Source: Burkholderia cenocepacia
GTDB lineage: Bacteria > Pseudomonadota > Gammaproteobacteria > Burkholderiales > Burkholderiaceae
Length of the DNA: 64,000 nt
NCBI RefSeq assembly: GCF_014211915.1
Contig: NZ_CP060039.1
Span: 1 to 64,000 of the forward strand
Direction of reading: 5' to 3'
Below are positions 54,387-61,367 of the stretch, piece by piece; the stretch's first letter is position 1; each line of letters starts with the position of its first letter. The position numbers and the translations under genes were made by a program. The notes beneath the pieces are model-generated. The model was given only the letters and a program-made list of their open reading frames with translations. It was not told the DNA's origin and did no database searches.

Positions 54387-55037
54387 TTACAGCGGCGGCT
54401 CGACGGGACGGCGGGCGGGCGCCGGAGCAGGCGCCGAAGGCGCCACGACGCCCATCGAGACGATGTACTTGAGCGCGGCATCGACCGACATGTCGAGTTC
54501 GATGACTTCGCTCTTCGGCAACATCAGGAAGAAGCCCGACGTCGGGTTCGGCGTCGTGGGCACGTACACGCTCACGTACTCTTCCGTCAGATGGTTGACC
54601 ACGTCGCCGCCGGGCGTGCCGGTCAGAAACGCGATCGTATACGAGCCGCGGCGCGGGTATTCGATCAGCAGCGCCTTGCGGAACGCGTTGCCGCTGCTCG
54701 ACAGCAGCGTGTCCGATACCTGCTTGACGCTCGTGTAGATCGGCCCGACGACCGGGATGTGGCGCACCACCGCGTTCCACCACGTGACGAGCTTCTGGCC
54801 GATGAAGTTCTGCGTGGCCAGCCCGACGACGAAGATGAACGCGAGCGTCAGCACCGCGCCGATCCCCGGCAGATGGAAGCCGAGCATCCGCTCGGGCTGC
54901 CACGATTCGGGCAGCAGGAGCAGCGTCTGGTCCATCGTGCCGATGATGAGGCCGAGCACCCACAGCGTGATCGCGAGCGGGACGAGAACCAGCAAGCCGG
55001 TCAGGAACACCGTTTTCAGGGTCGTCTTTTTCATCAT
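54387..55037 (-). CDS. DUF502 membrane protein
   Basis: A 216-residue protein with two N-terminal hydrophobic helices (about 8-32 and 58-78) and a conserved cytoplasmic or periplasmic region with VPTTPNPTSGFF. The C-terminus is a short Pro/Ala tail. The function of the family is unknown. ATG 55037 or 55034 starts it. It is between the FmdB-like gene and aspS, an order common in betaproteobacteria, and likely forms an operon with both. Confidence 0.88.
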   Translation of the reverse strand: MMKKTTLKTVFLTGLLVLVPLAITLWVLGLIIGTMDQTLLLLPESWQPERMLGFHLPGIGAVLTLAFIFVVGLATQNFIGQKLVTWWNAVVRHIPVVGPIYTSVKQVSDTLLSSSGNAFRKALLIEYPRRGSYTIAFLTGTPGGDVVNHLTEEYVSVYVPTTPNPTSGFFLMLPKSEVIELDMSVDAALKYIVSMGVVAPSAPAPAPARRPVEPPL

Positions 55038-55098
55038 CTGCCGTCAATGAACCGCGCCTGCGGCGCGAGTGGGTCGCGACCCGGCCGGGCCGCGACGG

Positions 55099-55452
55099 TC
55101 AACTGCCGGCGGCGGGCGTCGCGGCCGGAGCCGGCGCGGCGCTCGTCGTCGTGGTGCTGCCCGAACTGCTCGCCGCAGCCGGCGCGGCAGCGGCGGGTGC
55201 GGCTTCCGCCGCGGGTGCTGCCGGCGCCGCGTCGCCCGACGCCGTCGCCGGTGCGCTGGCGCCGCCCGAGCCGCCGCGGAAATCGGTGACATACCACCCC
55301 GAGCCCTTCAGCTGGAAACCGGCGGCGGTCACCTGTTTGCGAAAAGCATCCTTCCCGCATTCAGGACATTGCGTCAGCGGCGCGTCGCTCATCTTCTGGA
55401 GCACGTCCTTCGCGAAACCGCACGCTTCGCATCGATAGGCGTAGATCGGCAT
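55099..55452 (-). CDS. FmdB-type zinc ribbon protein with low-complexity tail
   Basis: A 117-residue protein starting MPIYAYRCEACG. Two C-x2-C pairs (CEAC near 8-11 and CPEC near 29-32) should bind zinc, as in putative regulatory FmdB-like proteins. Residues about 62-117 are a long Ala/Pro/Ser/Thr-rich tail. Function unknown. It is directly upstream of the DUF502 gene on the same strand (61 nt). Confidence 0.88.
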   Translation of the reverse strand: MPIYAYRCEACGFAKDVLQKMSDAPLTQCPECGKDAFRKQVTAAGFQLKGSGWYVTDFRGGSGGASAPATASGDAAPAAPAAEAAPAAAAPAAASSSGSTTTTSAAPAPAATPAAGS

Positions 55453-55547
55453 GATATTTTTCCCGCAGAAACTGGAAACGGCTTGCAAAACCTTGAATTA
55501 TAGCCGAAACCCCGGCGCGCTCCGGCAATGGCCGCGACGCCCGCGCA

Positions 55548-56174
55548 TCAGCGACGGCGCCACGTGAGCCAGCGCTCGTGCCCGTCGAACACGGCCAGCG
55601 AATCGGTCACGGGCAAATCCTCGAGCAGCGCGAAGTGCGGCGCGAGCAGCGCATCGAGTTCCGCTCGCTCGATCCCGAACGGCGGCCCCTTCGGTTTGGC
55701 CACCACGAAGAAATAGCCGGCCAGCAATCCGCCCGTGGGCAGCAGCTCGGCCATCCGCGCCGCATAACCGGCGCGCAGGCTCAGCGGCAACGCGCACAGG
55801 AACGCGCGCTCGTACACCCACTGCACGTCGAACGGCGGCCGATACGCGAAAAAATCGGCCTGCTCGACGACGTCCGCATGCGCGCCAAGCTGCGCCTTCG
55901 CCGCAGCGACCGCCTGCGCGGCGAAATCGATCGCACGCACCGGCCAGCCGGCCTGCGCGAGCCAGCCGGCCTCCTGCGCACTGCCGCAGCCGGGAATCAG
56001 CACCGCGCACGGCTCGTGCCGCTGTGCGAATGCGCGAAACCCGTCCGGCACGCCGCCGAATTCCCACGGCGTCACGCCGCGTGCGAAACGCTCGTCCCAG
56101 AACGATGCGCTACCGGGGTCGCGCGTCGCGAAATCGGCGGCCGACGGTGCGGCCGGTTGCTTCGGATCGGACAT
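55548..56174 (-). CDS. TPMT-like class I SAM methyltransferase
   Basis: A 208-residue methyltransferase with the thiopurine/thiol methyltransferase signature: FWDERFARGVTPWE (27-40) and the SAM-binding IPGCGSA (63-69). Such proteins methylate small thiols, selenium or tellurium compounds. ATG 56174 is used. ubiB ends 17 nt upstream, so it may be read from that transcript. Substrate unknown. Confidence 0.87.
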   Translation of the reverse strand: MSDPKQPAAPSAADFATRDPGSASFWDERFARGVTPWEFGGVPDGFRAFAQRHEPCAVLIPGCGSAQEAGWLAQAGWPVRAIDFAAQAVAAAKAQLGAHADVVEQADFFAYRPPFDVQWVYERAFLCALPLSLRAGYAARMAELLPTGGLLAGYFFVVAKPKGPPFGIERAELDALLAPHFALLEDLPVTDSLAVFDGHERWLTWRRR

Positions 56175-56191
56175 CGCCGCGCTCCTTTCGA

Positions 56192-57769
56192 TCAAGCGCC
56201 GTACGCGAGCGCGAGCAGCACGCGCGCGACGAGCGCCCCGACGCCGACGGCCAGGCCGAAGATCAGCAACGCCTGCAGCAGCCGGTTCGTCCGCTTCTGC
56301 TCGACGAGGACCTGACGCATCAGCTCCTCGCTCGCGGCACGCGGCGCGTCGTGGCGCGCGGCCAGTGCATGGTGGATCAGGCGCGGCAGTTGCGGCAGCG
56401 TCTTGCTCCACTGCGGCGCCTCGACCTTGAACCGCTCGTACCAGCCGCGCAGGCCGATCTGCTCGGTCATCCAGCGCTCGAGATACGGCTTCGCGGTCTT
56501 CCACAGGTCGAGTTCGGGATCGAGCGAGCGGCCGAGCCCTTCGACGTTCAGCATCGTCTTCTGCAGCAGCACGAGCTGCGGCTGGATCTCGACGTTGAAA
56601 CGGCGCGACGTCGAGAACAGGCGCATCAGCACCTGGCCGAGCGAGATGTCCTTCAGCGCGCGATCGAAATACGGCTCGCACACCGCGCGGATCGCGCTTT
56701 CGAGCTCCTCGACGCGCGTCTCGGGCGGCACCCAGCCCGATTCGAGGTGGAGCGTCGCGACACGGTGATAGTCGCGCTTGAAGAACGCGAGGAAGTTCTG
56801 CGCGAGGTAATTCTTGTCGAAATCGGACAGTGCGCCGACGATCCCGAAATCGAGCGCGATATAACGGCCGAACGTGTTCGGGTCGAGGCTCACCTGGATG
56901 TTGCCCGGGTGCATGTCCGCATGGAAAAAGCCGTCGCGGAACACCTGCGTGAAGAAGATCTCGACGCCTTCGCGCGCGAGCTTCTTGATGTCGACGCCGG
57001 CCGAACGCAGCGTCTCGACCTGGCTGATAGGCACGCCCGTCATGCGCTCCATCACGAGCACCTGCGACGTCGAGAAATCCCAGAACATCTCGGGTACGAG
57101 CAGCAGGTCGAGGCCCGCGAAGTTGCGGCGCAGCTGGCTGCCGTTCGCGGCCTCGCGCATCAGGTCGAGCTCGTCGTGCAGGTACTTGTCGAATTCGGCG
57201 ACGACCTCGCGCGGCTTCAGGCGCCGGCCGTCGGCCCACATGCGCTCGGTCCACGTCGCGATGTCGCGCATCAGCGCGAGGTCGGAATCGATCACCGGCA
57301 GCATGTTCGGCCGCAGCACCTTGACGGCGACGGCCTTGCCCGCGTGCACGCCCTGCTTCAGCTTCGCGAAGTGCACCTGCGCGATCGACGCGCTGGCGAT
57401 CGGCTCGCGCTCGAATTCGTCGAACAGCTCATCGACCGGCGCGCCGAGCGACTTCTCGATGATCGCGATCGCGACGGCCGAATCGAACGGAGGCACCTGG
57501 TCCTGCAGCTTCGCGAGTTCGTTCGCGAAATCGACCGACAGCAGGTCGCGGCGCGTCGACAGCACCTGGCCGAACTTCACGAAGATCGGGCCGAGGCTTT
57601 CGAGCGCGTGACGCAACCGCACGGCGGGCGGATCGGAGAAGCGGCGGCCGATCGTCGTGATCCGCAACAGCAGCTTCACGCGCCGGTCGTCGATCCGGGA
57701 CAGCATCACTTCGTCGAGACCAAAGCGGATGACGGTGTAGACAATCTTGATGAAACGGAAAATGCGCAT
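56192..57769 (-). CDS. ubiB: Ubiquinone biosynthesis kinase-like protein UbiB
   Basis: Atypical protein-kinase-like (ABC1/ADCK/UbiB) ATPase of 525 residues needed for ubiquinone synthesis. The KFGQ motif ([11 protein letters not shown]), an Ala-rich loop reading A-S-A-S-I-A-Q-V-H, and catalytic HADMHPGNI are intact. The last 25 residues form a membrane helix. It follows ubiJ by 12 nt, and matches the ubiE-ubiJ-ubiB order. Confidence 0.96.
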   Translation of the reverse strand: MRIFRFIKIVYTVIRFGLDEVMLSRIDDRRVKLLLRITTIGRRFSDPPAVRLRHALESLGPIFVKFGQVLSTRRDLLSVDFANELAKLQDQVPPFDSAVAIAIIEKSLGAPVDELFDEFEREPIASASIAQVHFAKLKQGVHAGKAVAVKVLRPNMLPVIDSDLALMRDIATWTERMWADGRRLKPREVVAEFDKYLHDELDLMREAANGSQLRRNFAGLDLLLVPEMFWDFSTSQVLVMERMTGVPISQVETLRSAGVDIKKLAREGVEIFFTQVFRDGFFHADMHPGNIQVSLDPNTFGRYIALDFGIVGALSDFDKNYLAQNFLAFFKRDYHRVATLHLESGWVPPETRVEELESAIRAVCEPYFDRALKDISLGQVLMRLFSTSRRFNVEIQPQLVLLQKTMLNVEGLGRSLDPELDLWKTAKPYLERWMTEQIGLRGWYERFKVEAPQWSKTLPQLPRLIHHALAARHDAPRAASEELMRQVLVEQKRTNRLLQALLIFGLAVGVGALVARVLLALAYGA

Positions 57770-57781
57770 GCCCTGCGGCCC

Positions 57782-58408
57782 TCAGTGCGCGCCGCGCGGG
57801 CCGGAACCCGTGCGCGCGCCGATTTTTTGTTCGAGTCGCTCGACCCGCTTTTCGACCCGCGCGAGCGCATCGCGTGCGCGCGCCAGTTCGGCGTCGAAGC
57901 CGCCGAGCGACGCGCGCCGGACGACCTGCGGGTTCTCGTCGAGCCAGTATTCGGCGACGGAATCGAGCACATTGCGGCCGGTGCGGCGCGCGCGCGCGCC
58001 GGCGTCGCGCACGACCGTCGCGATCCGGTACGCCGCCGCGTCGCCGAGCAGCTTCGCGAGATCTTCTTCCGGCTCCCAGCGCAGGTGCTCGGCCAGCTTC
58101 GCGATCTGCGTCGCGAATTCCGCGTCGCCTTCGATCTTCACATGCTTCATCACGGCCGCCTGGCCACCCTGCAGGAACGCGGCGACCGTGTCGCCGGCAA
58201 GCGCGATCGACACGTCGACCTGTTGCGCATCGTGCGCGTCGACGGCCGACAGATAGCCGTCGGGCTGCACCAGCAGCGTGAGCGTGACGGGAGGCACGTC
58301 GATCCGGGCAGTCTTGCCCGCATAGGGAATCAGGCGGTCGCGCGCCCACGATTCGCGCGCGAGCAAGTGGTTGACGGCAGCAGCAAAAGGCTTGGCGGCA
58401 AAGGTCAT
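57782..58408 (-). CDS. ubiJ: Ubiquinone biosynthesis accessory protein UbiJ (SCP2 domain)
   Basis: A 208-residue protein with an SCP2-like lipid-binding domain (about 15-130) and a C-terminal coiled coil (ARDALARVEKRVERLEQKI). It helps assemble the soluble ubiquinone-synthesis complex with UbiK. ATG 58408 is used; no ribosome site is obvious, because the start is only 11 nt from a terminator stem. ubiB follows after 12 nt. Confidence 0.9.
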   Translation of the reverse strand: MTFAAKPFAAAVNHLLARESWARDRLIPYAGKTARIDVPPVTLTLLVQPDGYLSAVDAHDAQQVDVSIALAGDTVAAFLQGGQAAVMKHVKIEGDAEFATQIAKLAEHLRWEPEEDLAKLLGDAAAYRIATVVRDAGARARRTGRNVLDSVAEYWLDENPQVVRRASLGGFDAELARARDALARVEKRVERLEQKIGARTGSGPRGAH

Positions 58409-58424
58409 CGGGCTGGGAAAGAAA

Positions 58425-58457
58425 AAACCCGCGCAGGCCGGGCGCCCACGCGGGTTT
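58425..58457 (-). terminator. Intrinsic terminator between tim44-like gene and ubiJ
   Basis: On the minus strand AAACCCGCG pairs with CGCGGGTTT across a 15-nt loop, followed by more T. It lies 116 nt after the Tim44-domain stop and right before the ubiJ start. Confidence 0.8.
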
Positions 58458-58572
58458 CTATTGTAACGTCGGATCGGCGGCAGACCGTGCCTGACCGTAC
58501 ACCCGGGCGGCAAGCGGTCGCAGTGCGGCGGCCGTCGCCCGGGTGCCCGGCGGCGCGGGCCGCCGGCCACGC

Positions 58573-59604
58573 TCAGTGCGTGTTGATCTGCTGGATACCC
58601 GCGAGCAGCCAGCCCTGACTGCCCGACTTCGACAGGTTCCACACCTCGTCGAACGGCGCGGCCGACGTATTCGCCGATTCGCGGATCAGGCCGTGGAAGC
58701 GCACGCTCGCCGACTGCTCGATGCCGCGATCCTCGATCGCGACCAGTTCCGCGTCGAGCTGCACGACGTCGGTCTGGTTCGCGTCGTTGCCGCGCGAATC
58801 GAGGTCGATCTTGATCTCGGCGAACATTTCGGGCGTCGTGAACTCGCGGATGTCGGCCAGGTTGCCCTGGTCCCACGCCGCCTGCAGGCGCACGAAATAG
58901 ACTTTCGCGCTGCGCAGGAACGCTTCGGTGTCGAAGCCGGCCGGCACCTGCAGCGGCGCCGCTGCCGCCGCAGCCGCGCCGGCGGCCGCTGCACCGCCGC
59001 CGAACACGCCCTGCGCTTCGTTCGCATAGCTGCTGCCGCTGCCCGCGTAGTTGCTGCCGGTGTTGCCCTGCTGGAACGACGGGCTTTGCGAGTAGCCGCC
59101 CGACGACGAAGCCGCGCCGCCGACCGAATACGCCGGCTCCTGCGGGCGACGGCGGTTCATGAACTTGCGGATCAGCCAGATGCCGACCATCGCGAGCAAC
59201 GCGATCACGATGACGTTCGCCATCATGCTCGCGAATGCGCCGCCGAGACCGAAGTGCGACAGCAGCGCCGCGATGCCGAGACCGGCCGCGAGGCCGGCGA
59301 TCGGCCCGAGCCAGCGCGAGCGGTTGGGCTGCGCGGCCGGCGTGGGCGCAGCCGGGTTCGCACGCTGCGCCTGCGACGGCGCGGCTTGCTGCATCGGCTG
59401 CTGCGCGGGCGGCGTGGCCTGGCGCTGCGTGACGGTGGAGTTCTGGCGGCCGATGCTGCGCCCGCCGCCCATGCGCCGGGCTTCGGCGTCGAGCGATGCG
59501 AACGTGCCGGCCGTGAGCAGGCCGACCATCAGCAGCGTGCCGACCCGTCGAGCCCACGGCTTCGACGGTTTGCTACGGTTGAACAACGAACGCGATTCAG
59601 ACAT
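58573..59604 (-). CDS. Tim44-domain membrane protein
   Basis: A 343-residue protein with an N-terminal hydrophobic segment (about 20-40), a Gln/Pro/Ala-rich linker, a Gly-rich double hydrophobic hairpin (about 98-146) and a C-terminal Tim44-like domain (about 225-343). Bacterial Tim44-like proteins are membrane-associated and of unknown function. It lies between ubiE (41 nt upstream) and ubiJ. An Ala-rich run (about 205-218) separates linker and domain. Confidence 0.88.
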   Translation of the reverse strand: MSESRSLFNRSKPSKPWARRVGTLLMVGLLTAGTFASLDAEARRMGGGRSIGRQNSTVTQRQATPPAQQPMQQAAPSQAQRANPAAPTPAAQPNRSRWLGPIAGLAAGLGIAALLSHFGLGGAFASMMANVIVIALLAMVGIWLIRKFMNRRRPQEPAYSVGGAASSSGGYSQSPSFQQGNTGSNYAGSGSSYANEAQGVFGGGAAAAGAAAAAAAPLQVPAGFDTEAFLRSAKVYFVRLQAAWDQGNLADIREFTTPEMFAEIKIDLDSRGNDANQTDVVQLDAELVAIEDRGIEQSASVRFHGLIRESANTSAAPFDEVWNLSKSGSQGWLLAGIQQINTH

Positions 59605-59645
59605 CAGCTTCTCCGAATGTAAGACGAATGTAGGGAAAGAACCCC

Positions 59646-60377
59646 TTAGTACTTGGTCCCTAGGTGTAAAGCTACCACGCCACCTGACAAATTGTAATAT
59701 TTGACGGCGTCGAGGCCCGCTTGTTCCATCATCGTCTTCAGCGTGTCCTGATCGGGGTGCATCCGGATAGATTCAGCAAGATACCGATAACTTTCAGCAT
59801 CTTTCGCGAACTTGTCGCCAAGCCACGGTAATACTTTGAAAGAATACAGATCGTACGCCTTTTTCAGCGGATCCCAGACTTTCGAGAATTCCAGCACCAT
59901 CACGCGGCCGCCGGGCTTCGTCACGCGGCGCATCTCGGCGAGCGCGGCATCCTTGTGCGTCATGTTGCGCAGCCCGAACGCGACCGTGACCACGTCGAAG
60001 TAGTTGTCCGGAAACGGAATTTTCTCGGCGTCGCACAAGAGCGACGGCGTCACGACGCCCTTGTCGAGCAGCCGGTCGCGGCCGACGCGCAGCATCGATT
60101 CGTTGATGTCGGTATGCCAGACCTCGCCCGTCGGCCCGGCCGCCTTCGCGAACGACTTGGTCAGGTCGCCGGTGCCGGCCGCGATGTCGAGCACCTTGAA
60201 GCCGGGGCGCACGTTCGCCTGTGCGATCGTGAACGCCTTCCACGCGCGGTGCATGCCCGCCGACATCAGGTCGTTCATCAGATCGTAGTTGCTCGCGACC
60301 GAATGAAACACGCCCGCCACTTTCTTCGCTTTTTCGTTTTCCTCGACGCTCTCGAAGCCGAAGTGGGTTTTGCTCAT
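59646..60377 (-). CDS. ubiE: Ubiquinone/menaquinone C-methyltransferase UbiE
   Basis: SAM-dependent C-methyltransferase of 243 residues for ubiquinone and demethylmenaquinone. SAM motif [11 protein letters not shown], the N-terminal [19 protein letters not shown] and the [12 protein letters not shown] end are family signatures. It follows a DUF971 gene and precedes a Tim44-domain gene on the same strand. Confidence 0.97.
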   Translation of the reverse strand: MSKTHFGFESVEENEKAKKVAGVFHSVASNYDLMNDLMSAGMHRAWKAFTIAQANVRPGFKVLDIAAGTGDLTKSFAKAAGPTGEVWHTDINESMLRVGRDRLLDKGVVTPSLLCDAEKIPFPDNYFDVVTVAFGLRNMTHKDAALAEMRRVTKPGGRVMVLEFSKVWDPLKKAYDLYSFKVLPWLGDKFAKDAESYRYLAESIRMHPDQDTLKTMMEQAGLDAVKYYNLSGGVVALHLGTKY

Positions 60378-60402
60378 CGCGTTGATCCTCAGTAAATGGC
60401 AA

Positions 60403-60425
60403 GACGGCGCCGAGCGGGCGCCGTC
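60403..60425 (-). terminator. Hairpin between DUF971 and ubiE genes
   Basis: GACGGCGCC pairs with GGCGCCGTC around a 5-nt loop, just after the DUF971 stop. The following stretch is only weakly T-rich, so termination may be partial. Confidence 0.45.
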
Positions 60426-60429
60426 GATT

Positions 60430-60843
60430 TCAGTGGCAGTGGCCGTGCGGCGCGCCGGCCGCCTGCATCGGCGCGTCGCGCTCGACGCCCGCCGCCTTCA
60501 GTTTGTCGAAATAGTCGCGCCACAGCGCGTCCTGCTGCGTCGCCAGCTCGTACAGCAGGTCCCACGAGTAGATGCCGGTCGAATGGCCGTCGGAGAACGT
60601 CGGCTGCAGCGCATAGTTGCCGACGCCCTCGAGCGCGGTGATCGTCACTTCGCGCTTGCCGGTCTGCAACGTCTCCTGGCCGGGCCCATGGCCGCGCACC
60701 TCGGCCGACGGCGAATAGACGCGCATCAGCTCGAACGGAATCCGGTAACTCTCGCCGTTCGGATACTGCAATTCGAGCACGCGCGACACCGCGTGCACGA
60801 CGACGCCGGACGGAATCGGCGTCGTGGAAGTCAAACCGCTCAT
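60430..60843 (-). CDS. DUF971 domain protein
   Basis: A 137-residue protein with the DUF971 fold also seen at the N-terminus of gamma-butyrobetaine hydroxylases ([19 protein letters not shown] and [20 protein letters not shown], with ends cited). A His-rich tail (PHGHCH) may bind metal. Its ATG overlaps the stop of the upstream HIT gene by four bases, so the two are translationally coupled. Function unknown; it recurs next to ubiE in betaproteobacteria. Confidence 0.86.
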   Translation of the reverse strand: MSGLTSTTPIPSGVVVHAVSRVLELQYPNGESYRIPFELMRVYSPSAEVRGHGPGQETLQTGKREVTITALEGVGNYALQPTFSDGHSTGIYSWDLLYELATQQDALWRDYFDKLKAAGVERDAPMQAAGAPHGHCH

Positions 60844-61283
60844 GCTTGCCTCGAATCGGTCATGCGTTGAATTTCCTCGCGCACCGCATTGTGCAGCAGC
60901 GAGGCCTGCGCCGCGCGCGAGCGCAGCAGCGCCTCGGACACGCTGCGCTGGCGCGGCGCCCACACGGGCTGCGGAAAATGGGCATCGTTGGAAAAACGCG
61001 GAATCACGTGCCAGTGCACGTGCGGCACCATGTTGCCGAGGCTCGCGAGATTCACCTTGTTCGGCTGCATCACGCGGCGCACGGCCCGCTCGACCGCGTA
61101 GACCACGCGCATCAGATATGCCCGCTCGGACTCGCCGAGATCGGAAAACTCGGCCACGTGCGCGCCCCAGATCACCCGGCAGAAGCCCGGGTAGTCGTGC
61201 TCGCCCGTGGCGAGCACGACGCGCAGCGCATCGTCCTGCCAGAGCACCTCGCCGCCGTCTTCACGGCAAAACACGCATTCCAT
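60840..61283 (-). CDS. HIT-family nucleotide hydrolase/transferase
   Basis: A 147-residue protein with the His triad HVHWH (88-92) and an N-terminal C-x2-C segment (CVFC). HIT proteins cleave nucleotide phosphoramidates or dinucleotides. ATG 61283 is chosen because GGGAG lies 5 nt upstream; ATG 61295 would add four residues. The stop overlaps DUF971 by four bases. Confidence 0.9.
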   Translation of the reverse strand: MECVFCREDGGEVLWQDDALRVVLATGEHDYPGFCRVIWGAHVAEFSDLGESERAYLMRVVYAVERAVRRVMQPNKVNLASLGNMVPHVHWHVIPRFSNDAHFPQPVWAPRQRSVSEALLRSRAAQASLLHNAVREEIQRMTDSRQA

Positions 61284-61301
61284 CGTCGCTCCCATGTGGA
61301 C

Positions 61302-61328
61302 GGGCGCCGGCATGGCATGCCGGCGCCC
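61302..61328. terminator. Long palindrome between FAD/Fe-S oxidoreductase and HIT genes
   Basis: A perfect 13-bp stem (GGGCGCCGGCATG/CATGCCGGCGCCC) with one base between lies 40 nt after the oxidoreductase stop and 19 nt before the HIT start. It lacks a T-tract, so it may be a terminator, a binding site or a transcript stabiliser. Confidence 0.45.
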
Positions 61329-61367
61329 GCTCATTCCCGGCCCGGTCGGGCGGTCGTCATGCCCGCA

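Noticed and set aside
56024..58618. 864-codon plus-strand frame opposite ubiB and ubiJ
   Set aside because: Fully antisense to two conserved ubiquinone genes and compositionally a shadow.
2408..61328. Many GC-rich hairpins and short tandem repeats considered as CRISPR or mobile-element ends
   Set aside because: No array of direct repeats with unique spacers, no transposase-like protein and no target-site duplication were seen anywhere.
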